The position numbers and the translations under genes are program-made. From Anaerococcus sp. (GTDB lineage Bacteria > Bacillota > Clostridia > Tissierellales > Peptoniphilaceae): a DNA stretch of 9,041 bases. Location: assembly GCF_030825785.1 (NCBI RefSeq), contig NZ_JAPJPG010000052.1, positions 1 through 9,041 on the forward strand, written 5' to 3'. Each line of letters starts with the position of its first letter. Positions within the stretch are counted from its first letter, which is position 1. Positions 1-7,425 of this stretch are shown one piece after another. The notes beneath the pieces are model-generated. The model worked only from the letters and a program-made list of their open reading frames with translations. It ran no database searches and was not told the origin of the DNA.

Positions 1-110
1 TGATTAAGAATTTGGTTGATTATTATTTACCAACACGATTTGACAAAGAGCCTTTTTATATAGTGATATCTTTTCTAGAAACTGTTCGAATTACTCAGAT
101 TTTCTACTAA
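1..110 (+). CDS. Possible 3' end of a convergent gene, unrecognised
   Basis: A plus-strand frame is open from base 3 to a TAA at 108-110 and encodes about 35 residues, including LVDYYLPTRFDKEP and ending ETVRITQIFY. The other two plus frames hit stops within this stretch, and the minus strand here is non-coding after the pgcA stop. If real, this is the C-terminus of a gene that begins left of the window and converges on the glycogen operon. Bases 1-2 are TG, so a start codon could also lie exactly at the edge. I do not recognise a family, and 35 open codons in AT-rich DNA can occur by chance, so the call is weak. Confidence 0.25.
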   Translation, partial: IKNLVDYYLPTRFDKEPFYIVISFLETVRITQIFY

Positions 111-126
111 TAAGATTTTATCACTA
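61..126. repeat. AT-rich inverted repeat between pgcA and the left edge
   Basis: The 8-base arm TAGTGATA at 61-68 is perfectly complementary to TATCACTA at 119-126. Nested inside is a second pair, TAGAAA at 76-81 with TTTCTA at 101-106. The repeat starts 27 bases beyond the pgcA stop, where an operon terminator would be expected. The stems are AT-rich, the outer loop is about 50 nt, and no clean run of T follows on either strand. A standard intrinsic terminator is therefore not supported, and chance in AT-rich sequence is a real alternative. Confidence 0.2.
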
Positions 127-152
127 CCTTTCAATCAAGATTAGTTATTGAC

Positions 153-1847
153 TTATTCAATTGAATCAATGATATTTTGCATAAATGAATTTATATTTTC
201 TAGTTTCTTCTCAGAAGACTCTAGGTTGTCATCAATTGCATTAATATAGACCTTTATTTTTGGCTCAGTTCCTGAAGGTCTTAGGGCAAACCAAGAATCA
301 TTTTCTAGATAATATTTTAAAACATTTGATTTTGGAAGTCCTGTATCATCATTTTGGTAGTCTATGATATTTTTAACCTTTAGTCCACAAACTTCTTTAA
401 TAGGATTGTTTCTAACTTCTGTCATTATTCTAGAAATTCTTTCTTGTCCATCTAGACCTTCAAGAACAATTGATACAACTTCATTAGAATAGTAACCGTA
501 ATCATTAAACAAGTCATTTATAACATCAAGTAGGCTCTTACCCTTAGCCTTGTAACAGGCTGCCATTTCAGTAATCATCATAGCAGAGTTTACAGCATCT
601 TTATCTCTTACAAAGTCCTTATAGTTGTATCCTATACTTTCCTCAAAACCAAATATGAACTTTCCACTCTTGTTTTCATCTAGTTCATTAGCTACTGCAT
701 ATATATTCTTAAATCCTGTAAGAACATCATATACTTTTACTCCATATTTATTGGCAATAGGTTTAACTAAGTCAGTTGATACCAAAGACTTAACTACAGC
801 ACCATTTTCTGGTAGTTCATTATTTCCCTCGAGAGCCTCTAGTATATAGTTTGTTAATAAAGAACCGATTAGGTTACCTGTTAAGAATTTGTATTCTCCA
901 TCCTTATCCAAAACCTCTACTGCACATCTATCAGAATCAGGATCTGTTGCAAGTAAAAGTTCTGCAGATACTTCTTTACCGAGTTCTTCAGAGTATTTGA
1001 AGGCCTTTGGATCTTCTGGATTAGGATATCCAACAGTTGTAAAGTCAGGGTCTGGTTTTTCTTGCTCTTTAACTATATGGATATTCTTGAAGCCTCTCTC
1101 ATCAAGGATTCTTCTAACTAATTTGTTTCCACATCCATTTAGTGGAGTATAGACTACGTTAATACTTTTATCTATGTCCTCATCATTAATTGTACAAGAT
1201 AAAACTTCCTTTATATAATCTTCTATCAATTGATCATCTACATACTCAATGATTCCTTCTTCCAAACCCTTTTCAAAATCTATTCTTGGTATTTCAAAAA
1301 AGTCTGGATGTTCTTGTATATGAGCTAGTATTTTATCTGCAGTTTCATCTAAAATTTGGCTTCCTTCATGGTTATAAGCCTTATATCCGTTATACTCTCT
1401 AGGGTTGTGGCTTGCTGTTACCATAACACCTGCGACATTACCTAGTTTTCTTATTGTGTAGGAACATACTGGTGTTGGTTGGATCTCTTTATGGATATAG
1501 ACCTTAATCCCATTGGCCGCAAAAACTTCCGCAGCTACTTTTGCGAACTCTTCAGACTTATGTCTTACATCGTAGGCAATTGCTACACCCTTTTTCTTCG
1601 CTTCTTCTCCACCTTCTGCTATAGTATCGGCAAATCCTTGACTTGCTTGGGCCACGTTGTATACATTCATTCTGTTTGTTCCTGCGCCAAGCTTACCTCT
1701 AAGACCAGCTGTACCGAATCTTAAAGATTGATGAAATCTATCTTTTATTTCTTCCTCATCATCTTTTATACTTAAGAGATCTTTTTTGGTTTCTTCATCA
1801 AATCTATCATCTTCTAACCATTTGTTATAAATTTCTTTATAGTCCAT
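153..1847 (-). CDS. pgcA: Phosphoglucomutase (alpha-D-phosphohexomutase family)
   Basis: A cytoplasmic enzyme that interconverts glucose-6-phosphate and glucose-1-phosphate, linking glycolysis to ADP-glucose synthesis and to the products of glucan breakdown. At 564 residues it has the usual length for bacterial PgcA-type mutases. All four family loops are present: the phosphoserine loop TASHNP at 144-149 (Ser146 is the phosphorylated residue), the metal-binding loop DPDSDR at 302-307, the sugar-binding loop GFEES at 400-404, and the phosphate-binding loop RPSGTEPK at 523-530. The N-terminal RFGTAGLRG at 43-51 is also typical. The ATG at 1847 lies 11 nt inside the end of the pullulanase gene and is preceded by AGGAG at a 6-base spacing, so the start is secure. 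It is the last gene of the cluster. A phosphomannomutase side activity is common in this family; glucose specificity is inferred from context and from the closest resemblance. Confidence 0.95.
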   Translation of the reverse strand: MDYKEIYNKWLEDDRFDEETKKDLLSIKDDEEEIKDRFHQSLRFGTAGLRGKLGAGTNRMNVYNVAQASQGFADTIAEGGEEAKKKGVAIAYDVRHKSEEFAKVAAEVFAANGIKVYIHKEIQPTPVCSYTIRKLGNVAGVMVTASHNPREYNGYKAYNHEGSQILDETADKILAHIQEHPDFFEIPRIDFEKGLEEGIIEYVDDQLIEDYIKEVLSCTINDEDIDKSINVVYTPLNGCGNKLVRRILDERGFKNIHIVKEQEKPDPDFTTVGYPNPEDPKAFKYSEELGKEVSAELLLATDPDSDRCAVEVLDKDGEYKFLTGNLIGSLLTNYILEALEGNNELPENGAVVKSLVSTDLVKPIANKYGVKVYDVLTGFKNIYAVANELDENKSGKFIFGFEESIGYNYKDFVRDKDAVNSAMMITEMAACYKAKGKSLLDVINDLFNDYGYYSNEVVSIVLEGLDGQERISRIMTEVRNNPIKEVCGLKVKNIIDYQNDDTGLPKSNVLKYYLENDSWFALRPSGTEPKIKVYINAIDDNLESSEKKLENINSFMQNIIDSIE

Positions 1848-3759
1848 TTAACTCTCCTAATTTAAATACATTTACCGATTTATTATCTAGTATTAAGTCA
1901 TCTTCTTCATTATTATCTATTTTATTTATACCCTTTTTGGTAAATATCTTACTGATTTTATTCGCTTTAATAAATTCATCCAATTTTTTTCTATCGATTG
2001 ACTTTTCATCCATTGATGCATTGATAGCTACTAGATATTTCTCTTTCTCAGATTCTAATTTATAAATAATCAAGGACTCCTCTATATCTTCCATGAAAGT
2101 TAAGGATCCTCTGATATCAATAGCCTTAGTCATTCTTAGAATATTTATGGATTTTCTTAATTTAATCAAATCCTTTGTATAATTAAATATATCCATATTA
2201 TTTAACTTATCTTGCCATTTGATTGAATTTATGCTAAGAGGTGAACGGTAGGAGTTCGCATCGTTACTTTTGCTATGATTAAACTCATTGCCCTCATAGA
2301 TAAATGGCTTACCGAAGGATAAGAAAATAAGACCAAGAGCAAGCTTAATATAAGAGTCTATATCCTTAGTATCATTTAAGGAAATTGCTAGCTTATCATA
2401 TAATATTAGATTATCGTGACAATTAAAATAATTTATTGTCTCATTTGCATCATCAGCAAATCCAATTCTTTTATAATCGAAGTTAATAGAGCCAGCTATA
2501 CCCGTTTCGATTTTGCTTTTATTAGAAAAAATCCCTTGAATATATCCCTTCTCGTAGCCATTTGCATCACCTTTTATAGCATCTCTAAAATCATCATTGA
2601 ATACACCAAATGAATTTGATCTTTGAGCTCCCTTAAGGATTTGTTTATCAAGAGGCAGTGGAGAATGAAAGGCCATCCAAGGCTCGCCATAAATTATCGT
2701 ATTAGGATTTATTTTTCTAAGTTCCTTTAAGGCAATTTTAATAGTATCAAGATCGATTAAGGCCATAAGATCAAATCTGAATCCATCTACCTTATATTCT
2801 CTAGCCCAATGACAGAGGGAATCTATTATTAATTTTCTAGTAAAGGCATTTTCGCTTTTTACCTCATTGCCAACACCAGATCCGTTTGAAAAGCTCCCGT
2901 CCTCATTCATTCTGTGATAATACCCTCTTGCTAGGGTGTTAAGATTTGAATCATAGGACTTGAATGTATGGTTATATACTACATCCATTACAACAGAAAT
3001 ATCATTCCTATGAAAGGTCTGAATCATTTTCTTTGTATCCTTTATCCTAGATAAAGGGTCATAGGGATCTGACGCATAAGAACCTTCTGGAGCAAAGTAT
3101 AGTTCTGGGTCATAGCCCCAGTTGTAGTTCTCATCATCAAAAAATAAAGAATCGTCTTCATCTACTGATACAAAATCATATATTGGTAGTAATTGAACAT
3201 GACTTACACCAAGTTCTTTTATGTTATCTATACCAGTCTTTACTCCATCAAGGCTTCCTCCTTCTTCAGTTAATCCAAGGAATTTCCCTTTCTTCTTTAC
3301 ACCACTAGACTTATCAGCTGTATAATTTTTTACGCTCATTTCATAAATTATTGCATCTTCTTCTAAGTTTTGTGGAGACTGCTCCTCCCTGAAACCAGAA
3401 GGATCTGTTTCTTTCATGTCAACAACCACCGAGCTTAAGCTGTTTATGGATGCTGTAAAAGAATAAGGATCGGTTACTTCGTACTTATTGTCTACCAAAT
3501 AGTTGTAATAATAACCCTTATAGTCCCCTTCTAGGGTGATCTCATAAATACCAATTTCATTTTTTACCATTTGATATTTATTTTTCCTTACCTTCATATA
3601 GTCATCACTTATCAAGAGATCTAGGGTCTCTGACGTTGGTGAGAAAACCCTGAAGGTTGTTTTATTATTCTTATATATTGCTCCTAGCTTTTCGTCCTTT
3701 ATTTCATCATAAGTCAAATCTTTGATTCTATCACTTATTTTAATTTTTGTTCCAATCAT
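1837..3759 (-). CDS. pulA: Cytoplasmic type I pullulanase (glycogen debranching)
   Basis: Hydrolyses alpha-1,6 branch linkages in glycogen, limit dextrins or pullulan. The 640 residues have no signal peptide or membrane segment, so it acts on internal glucan. Residues about 25-120 look like a CBM48-type beta domain (GAIYKNNKTTFRVFSP), about 130-540 form the GH13 barrel, and the rest is a C-terminal beta domain. The type I pullulanase signature YNWGYDP is at 212-218. GH13 conserved regions are complete: DVVYNHT 259-265, DGFRFDLM 325-332 with nucleophile Asp330, GEPW 358-361 with acid/base Glu359, and NCHDN 446-450 with transition-state Asp449. The ATG at 3759 overlaps the upstream phosphorylase-like gene by 20 nt and has AAGGA 9 bases before it. 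Its place here suggests it does the job that GlgX does in enterobacteria (inference). YNWGYDP favours pullulanase over isoamylase/GlgX. Confidence 0.93.
   Translation of the reverse strand: MIGTKIKISDRIKDLTYDEIKDEKLGAIYKNNKTTFRVFSPTSETLDLLISDDYMKVRKNKYQMVKNEIGIYEITLEGDYKGYYYNYLVDNKYEVTDPYSFTASINSLSSVVVDMKETDPSGFREEQSPQNLEEDAIIYEMSVKNYTADKSSGVKKKGKFLGLTEEGGSLDGVKTGIDNIKELGVSHVQLLPIYDFVSVDEDDSLFFDDENYNWGYDPELYFAPEGSYASDPYDPLSRIKDTKKMIQTFHRNDISVVMDVVYNHTFKSYDSNLNTLARGYYHRMNEDGSFSNGSGVGNEVKSENAFTRKLIIDSLCHWAREYKVDGFRFDLMALIDLDTIKIALKELRKINPNTIIYGEPWMAFHSPLPLDKQILKGAQRSNSFGVFNDDFRDAIKGDANGYEKGYIQGIFSNKSKIETGIAGSINFDYKRIGFADDANETINYFNCHDNLILYDKLAISLNDTKDIDSYIKLALGLIFLSFGKPFIYEGNEFNHSKSNDANSYRSPLSINSIKWQDKLNNMDIFNYTKDLIKLRKSINILRMTKAIDIRGSLTFMEDIEESLIIYKLESEKEKYLVAINASMDEKSIDRKKLDEFIKANKISKIFTKKGINKIDNNEEDDLILDNKSVNVFKLGELNGL
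1854..1858 (-). promoter_or_regulatory. Shine-Dalgarno site of pgcA inside the pullulanase gene
   Basis: On the minus strand AGGAG is followed by a 6-base spacer and the pgcA ATG. It lies within the final codons of the upstream pullulanase gene (the Gly-Glu codons of LGELNGL), so pgcA initiation is likely coupled to pullulanase termination. Confidence 0.8.
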
Positions 3760-6010
3760 TTATACCATTCCTTATAATTTTATTATCTAATTTAAAATTA
3801 TTCGCCCATAGTATATTGTCGATTTCATTTTTGACCCATTTATCCTTATCTAGATAGTCTATCTCTATATCTTCTCTATTAACAAGCAAATCCTCAAGGT
3901 CTTTGAAGATTCTAAACGAATCGTTATACATCATGATCTGATCATACATCACTTTAAAATCATATGGGAAAATATCATAACTTTCTCTTATTAGATTTTC
4001 TACAGTATATCTTACCATATCATTTGAATAGTAAAAACTGTTCGCATCATAAGATCTAGATTTTTTATCTTCGACTATCTTTCTATAAGTGTCACCTATT
4101 ATATAAAAGGATTTATTTCCTTCTATATTTTCACAAACACCACCTTTAGTAGTTAGGATATTTGCCATATTTAGAGCAGAGTTTAAAATATGGAAGTCTT
4201 GATTGTCTAAATTCGCTAAGGTCAAATTATTGTATATGTCAGTTGCCTTTAATATGATTTTAGACCTATATACATCCAAATCTTCTATAAAAACTATTTT
4301 TATTTTTTCTCTTATAATCTTATCCTTGTCTATCATGTGCTTTAGAGCCATGATAAATTTAATAGTTTCCTTAGCCATGAAATATCCTTCGTTTGCCTTC
4401 CCCGAGAAAATATAGGTCTTAGGAGTAATCCTAATATTGGTATTTTCTTTAAAATAATAATATTTATAGGCAATAGCCAAGGCATTTAATATTTGTCTTT
4501 TACTTTCGTGTATTATAGAAAGCTGTACATCAAATAAACTATAAGGATTTATCTTCTCTTTTGCCAACTCAATTAGCTCAAGCTTGTTATGGTATTTTGC
4601 TCTTTCTAAATCATCTATAAAATTGGAATCATCTATTAAACTTGCAATTTTAGAAATATCATATGAATACTCGTCATAAAGGTCGTATTTTCTAAAAACT
4701 TCCATAAGTTTTTTATTATTTTTCTCTTGATACATTAATCTATCTGTTCCAAGATTTGTATAGGATAGCTTTCTTCTTGCTTTTTTTTCATCCTTTAAGA
4801 TCTTAGATAGGTAGATATAATTGTTTGATAAGGCTAAGTTGATATTTTTAAAATATGCGTAGCCATTTTTGATCAAAAAGACCTTTGGATCTTCCTCCTG
4901 GAGGGTTGATTGGATTAAAATAATGGTTTCCAAAATCTCAGGATTTACCCTTTTAATCATATCAACTTGATAGCTTTCAAGACTATCGCTAGTAATAGAA
5001 AATGCTATGTGCTCAAATATCCTTCTTGTTATAAATATAGCCTCTTTTATACCAACGGAAAATCTATTGTGCAAAATCCTTATAAATTCGACCAAGGCTA
5101 TAGTTGGATGGATGTCATTGGCAAAGATTTTAATTCTCTCATCTATACCTTCAATCGAAGAATATCTGTTGATATATCTCTTAAATATGTCTCTAATTGC
5201 GCTTGCCGAATAGAAGTATTCTTGTTTTAGTCTTAGCAGTTTTCCGTCGTATGAAGAATCATCCAGATATAGGAATTGATTTATAGAACTTGCCTTCACA
5301 TAATCGTCATAGGCCCTAAATAAATCTCCTCTTGTAAAATCTGAATAGTTTATCGCCTTAGTAGGTTCTGACTGAAAAAGACGGAGTGTGCTTACAAAAT
5401 CAGCCTTATCATTTACTATCGCAATGTCATAGGCTATAGACTTATGTTTCTTGCCGTCAATATCTAGCTCATAGGAAAATCCTTTTTTATGCTCCCAGTT
5501 CGATCCTTCTTCGAGCCAATAATCAGAATACTCAACCTGTTTACCATCTACAATTTTTTGTTTGAGATTACCATTCTCATAACGAAGAGCGTAAGCTACC
5601 GACCTGATTTTCTTATTAGCAAGTTCGCTTATCAGAAAACTCGATCCAATACCGATATCCCCGACACCAAGATTGGCCTCTTTTTCGAAATTGATTACAT
5701 CCTCATAGGAAAATCCAATCACTGCTAATACATCTCTAATCTCTTCTTCCTTGCCCATCCTTGCAATATTTCTTTCAATAAATCTTCCAAGCAAGTATTC
5801 AAAGCTTAGTATGTATACCTCAAATTCCATCGTATCGGACTTACTATCTACCCATTTTCTACCTATGTCTTCCATCAAGGCTCTACATAAGCAATCATAT
5901 ACTTCGTTGATTCTGGCGTTGGCCAAATCTTTAGCATAAAAAGAATACAAAAAGCTTTGTATTCTTTCTAATAAATTTCTTTCATTTTTCTTATTTTGCT
6001 TTAATTTCAT
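3740..6010 (-). CDS. Glycogen phosphorylase homologue (GT35) lacking the PLP lysine; probable pseudoenzyme
   Basis: This gene sits where glgP normally does, and its 756 residues show GT35 homology almost throughout: LSFEYLLGR 68-76, RYENGNLKQKI 143-153, LRLKQEYF 259-266, NDIHP 298-302, FDVQ 493-496, IHESKRQ 500-506, GKANEGYFMAK 537-547. True phosphorylases release glucose-1-P from glucan ends using pyridoxal phosphate bound to a lysine. Using remembered rabbit muscle numbering, Lys680 corresponds to Asn610 (gapless from His571/His501), Lys568-Arg569 to Ser498-Ile499, His377 to Phe337, Gly135 to Asp118, Arg138 to Ile121. Lys574 (Lys504) and His571 are kept. It is about 40-85 residues shorter than E. 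coli MalP or rabbit enzyme, with a net loss of some 30 residues between the His377 and His571 positions. The frame is intact. The ATG at 6010 overlaps glgA by 20 nt and has no clear Shine-Dalgarno site, but homology begins near residue 14 and supports it. Family membership is secure; loss of catalysis is inferred, and any replacement function is unknown. Confidence 0.9.
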   Translation of the reverse strand: MKLKQNKKNERNLLERIQSFLYSFYAKDLANARINEVYDCLCRALMEDIGRKWVDSKSDTMEFEVYILSFEYLLGRFIERNIARMGKEEEIRDVLAVIGFSYEDVINFEKEANLGVGDIGIGSSFLISELANKKIRSVAYALRYENGNLKQKIVDGKQVEYSDYWLEEGSNWEHKKGFSYELDIDGKKHKSIAYDIAIVNDKADFVSTLRLFQSEPTKAINYSDFTRGDLFRAYDDYVKASSINQFLYLDDSSYDGKLLRLKQEYFYSASAIRDIFKRYINRYSSIEGIDERIKIFANDIHPTIALVEFIRILHNRFSVGIKEAIFITRRIFEHIAFSITSDSLESYQVDMIKRVNPEILETIILIQSTLQEEDPKVFLIKNGYAYFKNINLALSNNYIYLSKILKDEKKARRKLSYTNLGTDRLMYQEKNNKKLMEVFRKYDLYDEYSYDISKIASLIDDSNFIDDLERAKYHNKLELIELAKEKINPYSLFDVQLSIIHESKRQILNALAIAYKYYYFKENTNIRITPKTYIFSGKANEGYFMAKETIKFIMALKHMIDKDKIIREKIKIVFIEDLDVYRSKIILKATDIYNNLTLANLDNQDFHILNSALNMANILTTKGGVCENIEGNKSFYIIGDTYRKIVEDKKSRSYDANSFYYSNDMVRYTVENLIRESYDIFPYDFKVMYDQIMMYNDSFRIFKDLEDLLVNREDIEIDYLDKDKWVKNEIDNILWANNFKLDNKIIRNGINDWNKN
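3769..3773 (-). promoter_or_regulatory. Shine-Dalgarno site of the pullulanase gene
   Basis: AAGGA on the minus strand, 9 bases before the pullulanase ATG, lies within the last codons of the upstream phosphorylase-like gene. It supports the ATG at 3759 and coupled translation across the 20-nt overlap. Confidence 0.6.
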
Positions 6011-7424
6011 TGTATAAATTTAAATATTTTTCACAAGACTTTTCCCAGTCATTGTTCTGACCCATAGCATTAGCTACAAGCTTCTTAAACTCCTCTTTGT
6101 CTTCATTGTATATTTTAAGGGCATCTTTAATACAGAATAGCAATTCGTGGGCATTGATATTTGCAAATGAAAATCCAGTACCTTCTCCTGTATATTCGTT
6201 ATATGCTATGACTGTATCCTTAAGTCCTCCTGCCTCTCTTACTATTGGCAAAGAACCATATCTCATCGCTATAAGTTGGCTTATACCGCATGGCTCTGAA
6301 ACACTAGGCATTAGATAGAAGTCACTTCCAGCATAAATCTTATGGCTTTCATCTCCACTATAATAAATTCTAGCTGCTAGCTTATCAGGGTATTTCCATT
6401 CGAAATATTTAAACATCTCTTCGTAAGTATAATCTCCTGTTCCTAAAACTACAAATTGGACATCTTCTTGCAAAAGTTCATCCATTATATACCTTACTAG
6501 GTCAAGACCTTTCATCTCGGTCAGTCTTGAACAGATTCCTATCAAAGGTACGTCTTCTCTTTGAGGAAGGCCATAGATCTTTTGTAGGTCTAACTTATTT
6601 TTAACCTTATCATTGATAGAACCAATGTTATAATTTTGGCTAATTAGTCCATCTGTAGAAGGATCCCAAATATCAAAGTCTATTCCATTTACTATTCCTG
6701 TAAGCTTATCAGAATATTTTCTTATAATACCATCAAGGCCTTCCCCATAGAATGGGTATTGGATTTCTCTAGAGTAGTTTTCCGATACAGTATTAAACGC
6801 TGTAGAGTGGATTATACCACCTTTCATAAAGTTAATAGCATCATAAAATTTAAGGTCATTTTCATTAAAGTATGATCCATCAAGTCCAGCTAGTCTGAGG
6901 TTTTCTGCATCAAATACCCCCTGATATTTAAGGTTATGTATAGTAAATAGAGTCCTTACATCTTCATAGTAAGAATCTCCCCTTCTAAAATCATTTACAA
7001 AAACATTAACCATAGCTGTATGCCAATCATTAGAATGAATTATATCAGGATGAAAATTTATCTCTTTGCCAAGTAGAGTACATGCCTTTGAGAAAAAGAT
7101 AAATCTCTCTGCATCATCATCAAAGCCATAGCAGCCTTTCCTATCAAAATATTCTAAATTGTCTATAAAATAGAAAGTAACTCCATCCCATTTTAGATGA
7201 TATACTCCAGCATATTGGTGTTTCCAGTCAAGATCAACATAGAATTCTGTTATCTTTTCCATCTTGGTCCTATATTCGTCGCCTATATCCCCGTATAAAG
7301 GAAGCACAACCCTACAATCCACACCTTTTTTAACTAATTCCTTTGGGAGGGCCCCTGCTACATCAGCAAGGCCTCCAGTCTTTATAAAAGGAACTGCTTC
7401 TCCAGTAAGAAAGAGAATATTCAT
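5991..7424 (-). CDS. glgA: Glycogen synthase (ADP-glucose, GT5)
   Basis: Transfers glucose from ADP-glucose to the non-reducing end of an alpha-1,4-glucan in the cytoplasm. At 477 residues it equals the E. coli enzyme in length. The N-terminal GT-B domain opens with the ADP-glucose-binding motif KTGGLADVAGALP (Lys15). HSNDWH at 130-135 matches the usual HxxDW active-site segment. The C-terminal domain carries SRLTEMKGL (Arg300, Lys305) and SEPCGISQL (Glu377), the same numbers as the catalytic residues of E. coli GlgA, followed by GGLKDTV at 399-405. All expected catalytic residues are present, in contrast to the next gene. The ATG at 7424 begins one base after the glgD stop and has AAAGGA 7 bases upstream. 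Its end overlaps the phosphorylase-like gene by 20 nt. The ADP- rather than UDP-glucose donor follows from the family and from GlgC/GlgD in the same operon. Confidence 0.97.
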   Translation of the reverse strand: MNILFLTGEAVPFIKTGGLADVAGALPKELVKKGVDCRVVLPLYGDIGDEYRTKMEKITEFYVDLDWKHQYAGVYHLKWDGVTFYFIDNLEYFDRKGCYGFDDDAERFIFFSKACTLLGKEINFHPDIIHSNDWHTAMVNVFVNDFRRGDSYYEDVRTLFTIHNLKYQGVFDAENLRLAGLDGSYFNENDLKFYDAINFMKGGIIHSTAFNTVSENYSREIQYPFYGEGLDGIIRKYSDKLTGIVNGIDFDIWDPSTDGLISQNYNIGSINDKVKNKLDLQKIYGLPQREDVPLIGICSRLTEMKGLDLVRYIMDELLQEDVQFVVLGTGDYTYEEMFKYFEWKYPDKLAARIYYSGDESHKIYAGSDFYLMPSVSEPCGISQLIAMRYGSLPIVREAGGLKDTVIAYNEYTGEGTGFSFANINAHELLFCIKDALKIYNEDKEEFKKLVANAMGQNNDWEKSCEKYLNLYNEIKAK

Positions 7425-7425
7425 A

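Noticed and set aside
24..50. DYYLPT in the left-edge frame as a hint of an XpaC-like (5-bromo-4-chloroindolyl phosphate hydrolysis) protein end
   Set aside because: Only five or six residues resemble that family and the following residues do not; too short to name a function.
625..1724. Plus-strand open frames opposite pgcA
   Set aside because: They lie antisense to a well-conserved gene, show no recognisable motifs, and are expected as shadows of its codon pattern.
4781..4788. Run of eight A on the coding strand of the phosphorylase-like gene as a slippage or programmed frameshift site
   Set aside because: It encodes Glu-Lys-Lys in a frame that is open on both sides, homology resumes downstream in the same frame, and such runs are common in AT-rich genes.
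3740..6010. The phosphorylase-like gene as a decayed pseudogene or sequencing artefact
   Set aside because: No stop or frameshift occurs in 756 codons, the substitutions are spread over several separate active-site motifs, and flanking family motifs are preserved in register.
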